64,000 bases of DNA. Origin: Neoactinobaculum massilliense. GTDB lineage: Bacteria; Actinomycetota; Actinomycetes; Actinomycetales; Actinomycetaceae. The position numbers and the translations under genes are program-made. Below, piece by piece: positions 32,020-40,180 of this stretch. The stretch lies in the NCBI RefSeq assembly GCF_900604955.1, contig NZ_UWPE01000001.1, forward strand, positions 1,240,001-1,304,000, read 5' to 3'. Numbering within the stretch: position 1 is the stretch's first letter; every line of letters begins with the position of its first letter. Under the pieces are notes generated by a model. It searched no databases, was not told the origin of the DNA, and saw only the letters and a program-made list of their open reading frames with translations.

Positions 32020-34758
32020 CTAGGCGTTCCCGTTGCCATGCCCGTGGATGTGCGCATGACCATGCTCGGCAGCATGACCGTGGGCATGTCCCCTCCCATT
32101 GCCGCGGCCAGCACCCCGACCGGCGTCCGTAGACGTCACGGGGCAGCTATTCACACCCGCACTTGGATCAAATAGGTTGCCGGCCGAAACATCCGGCCGC
32201 CACACCCCAACGCCATCGCTAGCAGCGCTGTAGACACCAGGATCGGGCGCGTCCGCTTCATCGTCGTCCTCATCCACCTGAACACCAGATTGAATGACAT
32301 TCGCAACCGGGGCCGGCATCACAGCATCCGCGCCGCGCACAGCCTTCCAAATGGCCGTGTTGAACAACTGCTCGTCAATGGCATCCTCCTGGGACAGATC
32401 CTGCGTGGCAACCTGGGCCGCCAGTGGAGCATTCGCGCCGTTCTTCAGGGTCATGTCGTAGGAGGGACGCAGCGCCGTGTAGGGCGAAAGATCCGGCGAG
32501 GCGGAGAAGGCAGCATTCATCGGCGTCGAATAGGAATCAAACTGGGTAAGCGGCCCAACCCCCACGATCAGTTCCATCGTGTGCAGCATGGACACCGTGG
32601 AGTAGAAGTTCGAATCCACCATGCCCGTGCGCGTGTAGGGGCTGATAACCAGGCCGATCGTGCGGTGCGAGTCCACGTGGTCGGGGCCGTTTTGCGAATC
32701 ATCCTCCGTCACAAAAATGGCCGTATCCTTCCAGATCGGCGAGTGGGAGACGGTCTCCACCAGCTGGCCGAGCGCCTGATCATTGTCCGCCACGTAGGCC
32801 TGCGGGGTGGGCTTACCCACCTTCGTGGCCTGCGTGTGGTCATTGCCAAACCGGACCAGCTGCACCTGCGGCACCGAGTTGGTGGCCACCATCTGGTTGA
32901 ACTCGTCTTTCCACACCTCCACCGTGGGTTTGGGGCCACAGTTGCCGGTGAGGGGCGCGAAGGAATCCGCCGACTCCGGGCAGTTCAAATCCCAGCCGAT
33001 GAAATCGTGATTGGTATTCGGGTCCAGCACCTCAGTATCCTGCGCGTGATTCTGGCCATCCGCCGCGTGCTTCGTGAAGAAGCCGTAATTACGGAAGCTC
33101 ACATTGTTCGAAGCGAGGTGCTCCCAGAAGTAGGAGTCCCCGACCTGCGCGCGATTCTCAGGATCATTGCTTTCGCTGGGATAGGGACCCTTGCGACCCG
33201 AGTAATTGGAGGGCCACATCTGCTCCGCGTACGGATTCGAATTGGCCTGCGTTACCCAATTCCACCCGTTGGCGGACACCTCGGCGTCCGCGTAGAAGTT
33301 ATCAAATGTGACAAAAACGCGGGCAAGCTTACGGGTATTCGGAGCGGATTCGTCGCCGAAAAGGTTGAGGGAGGGATCGGCGTTACCGCGCCCGTTAGAA
33401 CCCAGCTCCTGATCAAAGGTGCGGTTCTCGCGCACCACATAGATGACGTGCTTGATCTTGGAGTCCTGGCCCACCGCATTGGGCACCACCGTGTTCGACG
33501 CCGTAGCGGCCGGCGTATTGTTCGCCTTCACCTGTGCCGTGTAGCGGGCGAGGGTTTTGGCGTTCGGCACGGCAATCTGCGTGACGATCCCCTTCATCAT
33601 CGAACCGGAGTACTGATCCTCCGCCACCGGTCCCGGGTTCGTGGGATCCGGGTGATGAAGTCCGTTATTCGGGCCGGCACCCAGCCCCTTGGCGCTGGTC
33701 ACCAGCAGCTTGTCACAGTGGAGCAGCACCTGCGTGGGGTACCAGCCGGTAGGGATGGTGCCCTTGACCTTGCCGTTGGCGGCGTTGATAACCGCTACCT
33801 CGTTATGACCCGAGTTGGTCACGTAGAGGGTCTTGTTGTCCCTGGCGATGGCCAGACCGGTGGGGTTGGCGCCCACTAGCGAGGTTTTCTCCGCGTTCAC
33901 CGAAATGGTCTTGATGGTCTTGTGCGGGGCCAGGTTCACCACGGAGATGGTGTCCGCGTCCCCATTGGCCACGTAGAGCCGCTTACCATCATGGGAAAGC
34001 ACGGACTTATTGGGGTGGAAGCCCACGTCAATCTTGTGGGTGGCCACCGGATGGGCGCCGCTGATATCCACCTCGGCCACGTCCGATCCGCCCTGCGAGC
34101 TCACGTAGGCGGTGCGGGAATCCTTGCTGAGCGTCACCCACACGGGCCGGTGCCCCACCGGTGCGGTATCCACGGTGTTCGTAGCCAGGTCAATAACGGA
34201 GACGGCATCGGCAAGCTGATCGGCCACCACCAGTCGCTTGGAATCACGCGTCACGGCCAGTCCAGCTGGATACATGGTGATGCTCCCACCCTTGGGGCCC
34301 TTGGTAGGCAGCAGGATTGGGTTAGTTTCCACCAATTTGCCACAGTCAAAGTAATAGGTACGGATCTTGGCATTGGCCGCCGCGGAAGCAAAGAGATGTT
34401 TACCGTCCGGAGAAATCGCCAGGCCCATGTAGAGGCTCTCCGGCGACTTGTAGGTCAGGGTTTGCACCACTTTCTTGGTGGCAAGCTCAATCACCTGGAG
34501 TGATTGGGTGCCCTGCCCATTGTTGGAGACGATGAGGTACTTGCCATCCGGGGAGACCACCTCATTGAGAGGTAGATCACCCACCTCGGTCAAATCACCC
34601 GCGGGGGTGAGCTCTTGCCCAATCGAGTTGCGCCCGGTGGTGGCGCTATTGGGGCCCGCAACGGGGGCCGCGAGGGCAGGAGTAGAAGCGAACGAAAGCG
34701 AAGCAATGGCGGTGGCGAGAGCCAGCAGCCAGCTGCGTGAATTCTTCTTAGCGTTCAC
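32020..34758 (-). CDS. Secreted YVTN beta-propeller / phosphoesterase fusion with His-rich tail
   Basis: A 912-residue exported protein. A Sec signal peptide (KKNSRSWLLALATAIASLSF, cleavage after ALA) precedes a YVTN/YncE-like beta-propeller (~residues 50-370, blades such as SPDGKYLIVSNNG and GKRLYVANGDADTISVVNL). A phosphoesterase domain (~430-770) then shows IYVVRENRTFDQELG with the family's metal/nucleophile region, a GNDHT site and EDDSQNGPDHVDSHR. Relatives are acid phosphatases and phospholipase C-type enzymes. An acidic stretch and a tail with eight His (HAHGHAAEHGHAHIHGHG) end the protein, suggesting zinc or nickel binding. No LPxTG sorting signal. The start is GTG; no ribosome binding site is visible. 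Confidence 0.85.
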   Translation of the reverse strand: MNAKKNSRSWLLALATAIASLSFASTPALAAPVAGPNSATTGRNSIGQELTPAGDLTEVGDLPLNEVVSPDGKYLIVSNNGQGTQSLQVIELATKKVVQTLTYKSPESLYMGLAISPDGKHLFASAAANAKIRTYYFDCGKLVETNPILLPTKGPKGGSITMYPAGLAVTRDSKRLVVADQLADAVSVIDLATNTVDTAPVGHRPVWVTLSKDSRTAYVSSQGGSDVAEVDISGAHPVATHKIDVGFHPNKSVLSHDGKRLYVANGDADTISVVNLAPHKTIKTISVNAEKTSLVGANPTGLAIARDNKTLYVTNSGHNEVAVINAANGKVKGTIPTGWYPTQVLLHCDKLLVTSAKGLGAGPNNGLHHPDPTNPGPVAEDQYSGSMMKGIVTQIAVPNAKTLARYTAQVKANNTPAATASNTVVPNAVGQDSKIKHVIYVVRENRTFDQELGSNGRGNADPSLNLFGDESAPNTRKLARVFVTFDNFYADAEVSANGWNWVTQANSNPYAEQMWPSNYSGRKGPYPSESNDPENRAQVGDSYFWEHLASNNVSFRNYGFFTKHAADGQNHAQDTEVLDPNTNHDFIGWDLNCPESADSFAPLTGNCGPKPTVEVWKDEFNQMVATNSVPQVQLVRFGNDHTQATKVGKPTPQAYVADNDQALGQLVETVSHSPIWKDTAIFVTEDDSQNGPDHVDSHRTIGLVISPYTRTGMVDSNFYSTVSMLHTMELIVGVGPLTQFDSYSTPMNAAFSASPDLSPYTALRPSYDMTLKNGANAPLAAQVATQDLSQEDAIDEQLFNTAIWKAVRGADAVMPAPVANVIQSGVQVDEDDDEADAPDPGVYSAASDGVGVWRPDVSAGNLFDPSAGVNSCPVTSTDAGRGAGRGNGRGHAHGHAAEHGHAHIHGHGNGNA

Positions 34759-34885
34759 GAACGTTACGCTACGGCGTCCATGTAAATACCGTCACCCATT
34801 TTGGTTACAAACGGGTACTGAGATGGTGTCACCTGTTTGTACGACGCCGCCCGGCGGTTCCACCTACCGGTCCAATAAATAAATG

Positions 34886-34958
34886 TGGAGCTAGGGGGAT
34901 TCGAACCCCCGACCTCTTCATTGCGAACGAAGCGCGCTACCAACTGCGCCATAGCCCC
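34886..34958 (-). tRNA. tRNA-Ala (CGC)
   Basis: On the minus strand, GGGGCTA and TAGCTCC form the acceptor stem (one G-T pair). The D-arm has AGTTGGTA, the anticodon loop is TTCGCAA with anticodon CGC, and the T-arm is GGGGG-TTCGAAT-CCCCC. The discriminator is A and CCA is not encoded. The length is 73 bases. Confidence 0.95.
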
Positions 34959-35026
34959 TTGCGGAACTTGTTCAGTATAGCGCCGCGGGTGGGGAGAAAT
35001 TCAAGATGCAGTACTGTGACCTACAC

Positions 35027-36088
35027 CTAAGCCTGACGACGCCGCAGCGTGTCGTCGAGTGCCCGCCCGCCGGCCAGCCCGCCTCGGCTTGGTACCCGGC
35101 GCTCTGTATCCAGAGACTCCCCCACTCGCTTGGGGCGATAGGGCACCGGGGCCGAATCTACTTCGGGCGGAATATAGGGCGAGACCGCCCGGCGCACCAC
35201 CCGCTGAGGTGCCGGCTTAGCCTGGCCCGACCGCGCCGGCCGCTGCCCCGCGGAAGCTGACACGGAACGGTTCGGCCGCCGCTCCTCCACACGAGCCCGC
35301 ACCTTCGTCGCGCTCGGATGGGCCGTGCGCGCGGTATGAGCCCGCCCGCGCTCCGTCTCGGCCGCGCCGGACGCGACCTTCCGGTTGCGCGTGCGGGCGC
35401 TAGTTTTTGGGGACGCGGATTCCTCCGCCTCGGCGCTGTTGTCAGTACGTTCAGCGGAACCACCCGCCCGCTCAGATTTTTGCGAACCACGCTCCATGAG
35501 CGCCGCCGCCGAGTGCTGCCGCGCCGCGGGCGGACGCCGGGACGCGGACGTACCACCACGTAGGGCAGCCAGATCCGCATTGATATCCGCGATCGCGTCC
35601 CGGTCCGAAATATCCGCATCATTCATTTGCCGCAGCAGGTAGGCAAAAAACCCGCCCGCTCCGGCCGCAAGTACGGCAACCACGATGCCGGGAACCCAGC
35701 TAAAGGAACTGACAGCGGCCACAATCAGCAGAACAAGGGCGAGAACCGTCAGTACGCCCACGCCCATTCGGCCCCGCTGCCGGTTCACCGCGCGCGTGGA
35801 GATACGGGCCTTGCGCCGGCTCCGCTTGCGGACCAGCTCACCCACCTCTCCCGTGGTTCGATTCTCATCCATGATGACCTCCGGCCTGCGAAAGAGAACG
35901 GCTCCGGTGGGGCCATTCTCAGAAACTCCGTTGGGTTTCTCTGGTACGCGAAGTAACCTCAAGTTCTCCGAATATCGATCGTCAAGACTCACCTGAGCGA
36001 GCACACGGCGTCGTGAATAGAGATACGGCAGTACGTAAGCGGCGACTAGCACCACCACGACGAACAGCGCGTACCCTTCGATCCCCAT
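35027..36088 (-). CDS. Conserved actinobacterial membrane protein of unknown function
   Basis: A 353-residue protein. It begins with a membrane helix (MGIEGYALFVVVVLVAAYVL followed by PYLYSRR), then a soluble stretch with RYSENLRLL, a basic loop, two further helices around residues 115-155, and a ~200-residue Arg/Ala/Ser/Pro-rich, probably disordered tail ending in RALDDTLRRRQA. The helix-YSRR-RYSENLRLL start is conserved in actinobacteria, where no function is assigned. The start could also be the ATG four codons upstream (36100). It lies downstream of moeA on the same strand. Confidence 0.65.
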   Translation of the reverse strand: MGIEGYALFVVVVLVAAYVLPYLYSRRRVLAQVSLDDRYSENLRLLRVPEKPNGVSENGPTGAVLFRRPEVIMDENRTTGEVGELVRKRSRRKARISTRAVNRQRGRMGVGVLTVLALVLLIVAAVSSFSWVPGIVVAVLAAGAGGFFAYLLRQMNDADISDRDAIADINADLAALRGGTSASRRPPAARQHSAAALMERGSQKSERAGGSAERTDNSAEAEESASPKTSARTRNRKVASGAAETERGRAHTARTAHPSATKVRARVEERRPNRSVSASAGQRPARSGQAKPAPQRVVRRAVSPYIPPEVDSAPVPYRPKRVGESLDTERRVPSRGGLAGGRALDDTLRRRQA

Positions 36089-36237
36089 GCTCGTAAGCAT
36101 AGGGGCGGACCCGGGAGAGTTCCCCTCCCAGGCGGCGTGTTTTCCACCCCAGTCCACCACTCTGTGACAGGTGTGAATATTGATAACGGTGAGGGAGGGG
36201 ACGTGCCGTACCTACACGGCCACGCTTCTCCCCACCT

Positions 36238-37458
36238 CTACCCGTTAAGGATCATGCACTCCAGTTCGTCGCCCACACTCACCTGATCCACGCCCGCCGG
36301 CACAATAGCCAAGCCGTTGGACGCGGCCAGGGCGGCCAACGAGGATTGCGCAGCATCCCCGACAGCCTCAAATTCGTAACCGCGGCGCGGATCTCCGTAC
36401 ACGTTCACGCGAACGAACTGTTCCCGATCCTCCGGGGACAGGAATCCCGAGGCCGCCGCGGCGCGGATGGAGCGCGGGGTGACGTGCCGATACCCGGACA
36501 TATTACGCAGGGCCGGGCGCACGAACGCCTCAAAGGCCACCATGGCGGCAACCGGATTCCCGGGCAGACAGATGATGATGGCCTTCTCCGGTTCCTCCCC
36601 CACCGTGCCGACGCCGATCTGGTTCCCAGGCTCCATCGCGACGGCGTCGAACCGAACCGATCCAAGCGGCGCCAGCACCTCCTTCACCGTGTCACCGCCA
36701 CCGTAGGACAGCCCGCCGGTGGTAATAATGACGTCCGCGCGCACCAGCTGATCCTGAATGGCGTCCCGTAGCGCGTTCTTCTCATCGCTCACGGCACCCA
36801 CGCGGTACACCACCGCTCCCGCGGATCGCGCGGCGCAGGCAAGCGCGTGCGAATTGGCGTCATAGACATCCCCGGCCGCCAGAGCACCGCCGGGCTCCAC
36901 CAGCTCATCCCCGATGGCCATGCCCCCCACGCGCGGCGCCGGACGCACACCCACGTTGGCGCGGCCCGCCGCCGCAAGCGCAGCAATGTGGCGGGAGGAT
37001 AAACGGGGGCCGGCCCTGAGAATGACCGCACCCGCCTCCAGGTCCGAAGCGCGCGTGCTCACGTTATCCCCCGGCGCCACCCGGCTAAACACCGTGACCG
37101 TCACGTTGTCCTGGTCCGTATCCGCCAGCGGTACCACAGCGTCGGCACCGCGCGGCAAACGGCTTCCCGAAGCCACCCGAATAGCCGTGCCGGGGGTCAG
37201 CGCTACCACATCGCGCGTGGAGGCAAACACCTCTTCCGTGACGGGCAGCGTGACCGGAGCCGTATCCGCACCAAAGGTGGCATCCGCCTCCACCGCGTAG
37301 CCGTCCATGAGCGCCAGGTCCGCCGGCGGCACATCCACCGTGGATCTCACATCCTCGGCCAGGATGCATCCCACGGCCTCCGATAGCGTGACGCTGAACC
37401 GGTCCAGCGGCTGGGCCACATCCAATGTTTCCTTAAGCTGTTGAGCAACGGTGCGCAT
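36238..37458 (-). CDS. moeA: Molybdopterin molybdenumtransferase MoeA
   Basis: This enzyme inserts molybdate into adenylated molybdopterin to make molybdenum cofactor. The 406 residues have the MoeA domains: DVPPADLALMDGYAVEADA, PRGADAVVPLADT, the MoCF-binding domain TTGGLSYGGGDTVKEVL, and PGNPVAAMVAFEAFVRPAL, with a C-terminal beta domain. The usual TTGGVSVG is TTGGLSYG here, a mild change. GCAGGAGGTAGGT precedes the ATG. No other cofactor gene lies in the window. It is divergent from the 5-FCL gene, a common actinobacterial neighbour. Confidence 0.93.
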   Translation of the reverse strand: MRTVAQQLKETLDVAQPLDRFSVTLSEAVGCILAEDVRSTVDVPPADLALMDGYAVEADATFGADTAPVTLPVTEEVFASTRDVVALTPGTAIRVASGSRLPRGADAVVPLADTDQDNVTVTVFSRVAPGDNVSTRASDLEAGAVILRAGPRLSSRHIAALAAAGRANVGVRPAPRVGGMAIGDELVEPGGALAAGDVYDANSHALACAARSAGAVVYRVGAVSDEKNALRDAIQDQLVRADVIITTGGLSYGGGDTVKEVLAPLGSVRFDAVAMEPGNQIGVGTVGEEPEKAIIICLPGNPVAAMVAFEAFVRPALRNMSGYRHVTPRSIRAAAASGFLSPEDREQFVRVNVYGDPRRGYEFEAVGDAAQSSLAALAASNGLAIVPAGVDQVSVGDELECMILNG

Positions 37459-37586
37459 ACCTACCTCCTGCGCGTTAGCCTACCGGCGCGCTGCGCCCGC
37501 TGCGTACGACGCGACGTGACGGTGCACATCTGGCGCACTCATCCACAGCCCAACCCAACGCGCGTCGGCGGTGAAAGAATGACCCC

Positions 37587-38204
37587 ATGGACACCGAGTA
37601 CCCTGACGTCAGCGATCTTCCAGTAGAGGACGCGAAACAGATTCTCCGGTCCCTGTGCCGCGGCCGGCGCAGCGAACTACCCGAGGGGAAGCGGCTCCTC
37701 ACCGCTCAGCGTCTGGCCGATCTGGGGATGGACTTCTGCCGTGGCGCGGACACGGCGGCGGTGTATGTAAACGTGAATGCGGAGCCGCCCACGGATCTGC
37801 TTATTGATCGGCTGGCGGAGGCGAAGATTCGCGTGCTGGTCCCGAAGCTTGGTCCGGGTCTCACTCGGGAGTGGGCGGAGTATGTTTCTCGGGCGGATCT
37901 GTCCGACCAGGCACCGGGGCGGCCGCCGTCTCCCTCCGGCCCCGCCATGGATTCCCGCGTGCTGCGGGACGTGGACGTGGTGCTGGTGCCGGCGCTGCTA
38001 GTGAACACACGTGGCGAGCGCATCGGACAGGGCGGCGGCTGGTATGACCGCGTGCTCAAGGAGGTGGGCGGCGATACACGCGTGGCGGCCGTCGTCTATA
38101 GCGAGGAGTTCGTTGACTTTTCGCTCCCGCAGGAGGAGATGGATGTACGCGTGCCCTGGGCACTAACGCCGGACGGTGTGCGGCACATGAACGCCACGGA
38201 GTAG
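37587..38204 (+). CDS. 5-formyltetrahydrofolate cyclo-ligase
   Basis: It converts 5-formyl-THF to 5,10-methenyl-THF with ATP, keeping the folate pool usable. The 205 residues include VYVNVNAEPPTDLLIDRL, VLVPKLGP, and the ATP/folate-site motif RIGQGGGWYDRVL, the family signature (R-x-G-x-G-G-G-Y/WYD). Length is normal (~190-200). It starts a run of plus-strand genes with fmdB, the SAF protein and mscL, a neighbourhood seen in many actinobacteria. Confidence 0.92.
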   Translation: MDTEYPDVSDLPVEDAKQILRSLCRGRRSELPEGKRLLTAQRLADLGMDFCRGADTAAVYVNVNAEPPTDLLIDRLAEAKIRVLVPKLGPGLTREWAEYVSRADLSDQAPGRPPSPSGPAMDSRVLRDVDVVLVPALLVNTRGERIGQGGGWYDRVLKEVGGDTRVAAVVYSEEFVDFSLPQEEMDVRVPWALTPDGVRHMNATE

Positions 38205-38424
38205 TACGGCCGCCACTCTTAGGCTTGCCAGCACGACGCCGTTCGGTCGCGGCGCCACACGCCGGGCTGGAATGACGGGGGAGCGAGCGAACACCACACT
38301 GTGACCAGGAACGCCGCGGTTGCGCGGTAGGCGAATCGAGGGGTGGGCGAGGGGCGCACGTTCGGGCGTAGAGTTAGCACTCGTTGGCGCCGAGTGCCGA
38401 TTTCCCCGGCGCGGAGGAGGATTT

Positions 38425-38619
38425 GTGCCCACCTATTCGTATCGTTGCCCCGATTGCGGCTATGCATTTGACGCGCACCAGCACATGTCGGACCCTCCGA
38501 TCACCACCTGCCCCAACTGCGGGAAGAATAATGTACGTAAGTCCTTCGGTCCCACCGGCGTGGTGTTCAAGGGCTCGGGCTTCTATCACACGGATTCGCG
38601 CGCGGCGGCGAAAAAGTAG
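38425..38619 (+). CDS. FmdB-family zinc-ribbon protein
   Basis: A 64-residue protein. MPTYSYRCPDCGYAFDAHQH and CPNCGK give the CxxC...CxxC zinc ribbon of the FmdB/putative regulatory family, and GSGFYHTD is its conserved second motif. A GTG start follows GGAGGAGGATTT. Frames open upstream of it have no similarity. Its function is not firmly known; members occur next to 5-FCL and mscL in actinobacteria, as here. Confidence 0.92.
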   Translation: MPTYSYRCPDCGYAFDAHQHMSDPPITTCPNCGKNNVRKSFGPTGVVFKGSGFYHTDSRAAAKK

Positions 38620-38718
38620 GAGCTGCGCTGATGGTCCACAGATTTTAGTAAGTGGGCCGCATCCACAGGCACGGCCCACCCGCCACGAAGCGCACTACCA
38701 GCTCCATAGCGTGGAGCC

Positions 38719-39366
38719 ATGCAGAAACTTCATGCCGCACTGTGGCGGTGGCGCTACTTTCTTATAGCCCTCGCCACGTTCGCCGCACTCACCACGGGGC
38801 TGGCCGGGCTCAACGGTCTCACACCCGCCACCCGCACGGTGGTGGTGACCGCCGCCGAGGTGTCAGCGGGTACACGCTTAGATACCAACACGGTGGCGCT
38901 TGCGGAGGTGCCGGAAAACCTCATACCTACCGGCGCCATTACTGATCGCAGCGAAGCCGTGGGACACGTGGTGACAGCAGCTCTCCCCGCGGGCATGCCC
39001 ATTTCCACCGGCGTACTCCTGGGCGAGGAATTTCTCAGCGCTGCACCACCCGGGCGCGTTGTGGTGCCCATCAGTATTCAGGCGGACGGCACCGAACGCG
39101 TAGCTATCCCCGGCGCCACGGTGGCCCTGTATGCCACGCCCGATAATCTTGCGGATAGCAAGGAAGCAGTGGAAGTCACACGGAATGCACTGGTGGTAGG
39201 TCGCGGAGAGAATGTTGAATCCGGCAGCATTGTGACGGGAGAGCACACCAGCACGTTGCAAATCTACGTGGCAGTAGAGCAGAATCGCGCTAACCTTGTC
39301 ATTGGTTATGGGGCGACGGCGCTATTGCGGGCTGTGCTCATTGCCCCGCCATCGTCATCCCCCTAA
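38719..39366 (+). CDS. SAF domain protein, membrane-anchored (CpaB/RcpC-like)
   Basis: A 215-residue protein with a single N-terminal helix (YFLIALATFAALTTGLAGL) and an extracytoplasmic SAF domain (VVVTAAEVSAGTRLDTNTVA, AGMPISTGVLL). SAF domains occur in Flp pilus assembly protein CpaB/RcpC and in flagellar FlgA, but no pilus genes are near. It sits between fmdB and mscL as in related genomes. GTGGAG precedes the ATG. The function here is not known. Confidence 0.8.
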   Translation: MQKLHAALWRWRYFLIALATFAALTTGLAGLNGLTPATRTVVVTAAEVSAGTRLDTNTVALAEVPENLIPTGAITDRSEAVGHVVTAALPAGMPISTGVLLGEEFLSAAPPGRVVVPISIQADGTERVAIPGATVALYATPDNLADSKEAVEVTRNALVVGRGENVESGSIVTGEHTSTLQIYVAVEQNRANLVIGYGATALLRAVLIAPPSSSP

Positions 39367-39400
39367 TCCACGTACCGGTTGATTAGCAGGGAGGAAAACC

Positions 39401-39832
39401 ATGCTCAATGGCTTCAAGAAGTTCATCATGCAGGGCAACCCGATTGATGTGGCGGTCGGCTTCATCATCGGCGCCGCGTTCAGCGGAATTGTCACGGCAC
39501 TCACGGAGAAGGTGCTCATGCCAATCCTGGCCGGACTGTTCGGCCAGCCGAACTTCGATTCCGTACTCCAGTTCCACATTCACGATTCACTGGTGCAGCC
39601 CGGCGCCATTATCACGGCACTCATTAATTTCCTGCTGGTGGCCGCGGCGCTGTACTTCTGCCTGGTGGCGCCGATGAACGCATACAAGGAGCGCCATGCA
39701 AAGCCGGCGGAAGCTCCGGCCGATTCCGCCGAGGTGGCCGTTCTCAAGGAGATTCGCGATCGGCTCTCCTCCGCGCACGTAACCGCTCCAACCGCCGCAC
39801 ACGGCGCCGATGGTGCGCACGCGGCAAACTAG
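39401..39832 (+). CDS. mscL: Large-conductance mechanosensitive channel
   Basis: The emergency pressure valve of the cell membrane, opening under hypo-osmotic shock. The 143 residues begin MLNGFKKFIMQGNPIDVAVG and continue FIIGAAFSGIV, with the N-terminal amphipathic helix and pore helix 1 (including the family GxIIGAAF); helix 2 is ITALINFLLVAAALYFCLV, and the C-terminal bundle includes VLKEIRDRL. A strong ribosome binding site (AGGGAGG) precedes the ATG. A classical terminator follows 11 bases after the stop. Confidence 0.95.
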   Translation: MLNGFKKFIMQGNPIDVAVGFIIGAAFSGIVTALTEKVLMPILAGLFGQPNFDSVLQFHIHDSLVQPGAIITALINFLLVAAALYFCLVAPMNAYKERHAKPAEAPADSAEVAVLKEIRDRLSSAHVTAPTAAHGADGAHAAN

Positions 39833-39842
39833 CGCGATAACG

Positions 39843-39868
39843 GTGGCGGCCTGCGGGCCGCCACTTTT
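39843..39868 (+). terminator. Rho-independent terminator of mscL
   Basis: GTGGCGGCC pairs with GGCCGCCAC (9 bp) around the tetraloop TGCG and is followed by TTTTGT. It is 11 bases past the mscL stop codon. Confidence 0.85.
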
Positions 39869-39976
39869 GTATACAGCGATCTTTTGTCTGCAACCAACAG
39901 CGAAATCGCTGCGCGGAGAATCAGCGGTGCGGCGCTAGTACCGTTCGCGTGACCCTTCCCCGGCTCCTCTATCCGG

Positions 39977-40180
39977 CTACAGCTTCCCGAAGTGCGGTGG
40001 GCGCTCTGCCAGCAAGGCTGCCTCGGCGGCATTGCGCGGCGTTACCGTGCGCTGCCTCCGGCGCACCTCTTTCCCCTCCGATTCGCCAAGGGCCTCCTCC
40101 GGCGTGGCAATCTCCCCGCGGTCCAGCCGCGCCTGATCCACGGTGGAGAGCCGGATGGCCGGCTTATGCTGGCGCCCCAT
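39977..40180 (-). CDS. Small hypothetical protein coupled to the pseudo-helicase gene
   Basis: This 67-residue, basic, Arg- and Ala-rich protein (LSTVDQARLDRGEIATPEEA, RRRQRTVTPRNAAEAALLAE) has no membrane helix and no recognised domain. Its ATG overlaps the stop codon of the 1514-residue gene upstream (ATGA), a strong sign of coupled translation and a real gene. It may work with that protein. Confidence 0.6.
   Translation of the reverse strand: MGRQHKPAIRLSTVDQARLDRGEIATPEEALGESEGKEVRRRQRTVTPRNAAEAALLAERPPHFGKL

Noticed and set aside
32290-33879. A 529-codon plus-strand frame inside the phosphoesterase gene
   Set aside because: It is antisense to a clearly conserved protein and its translation is low-complexity with no recognisable motif.
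34764-34952. A 62-codon minus-strand frame
   Set aside because: It lies mostly over tRNA-Ala and is explained by it.
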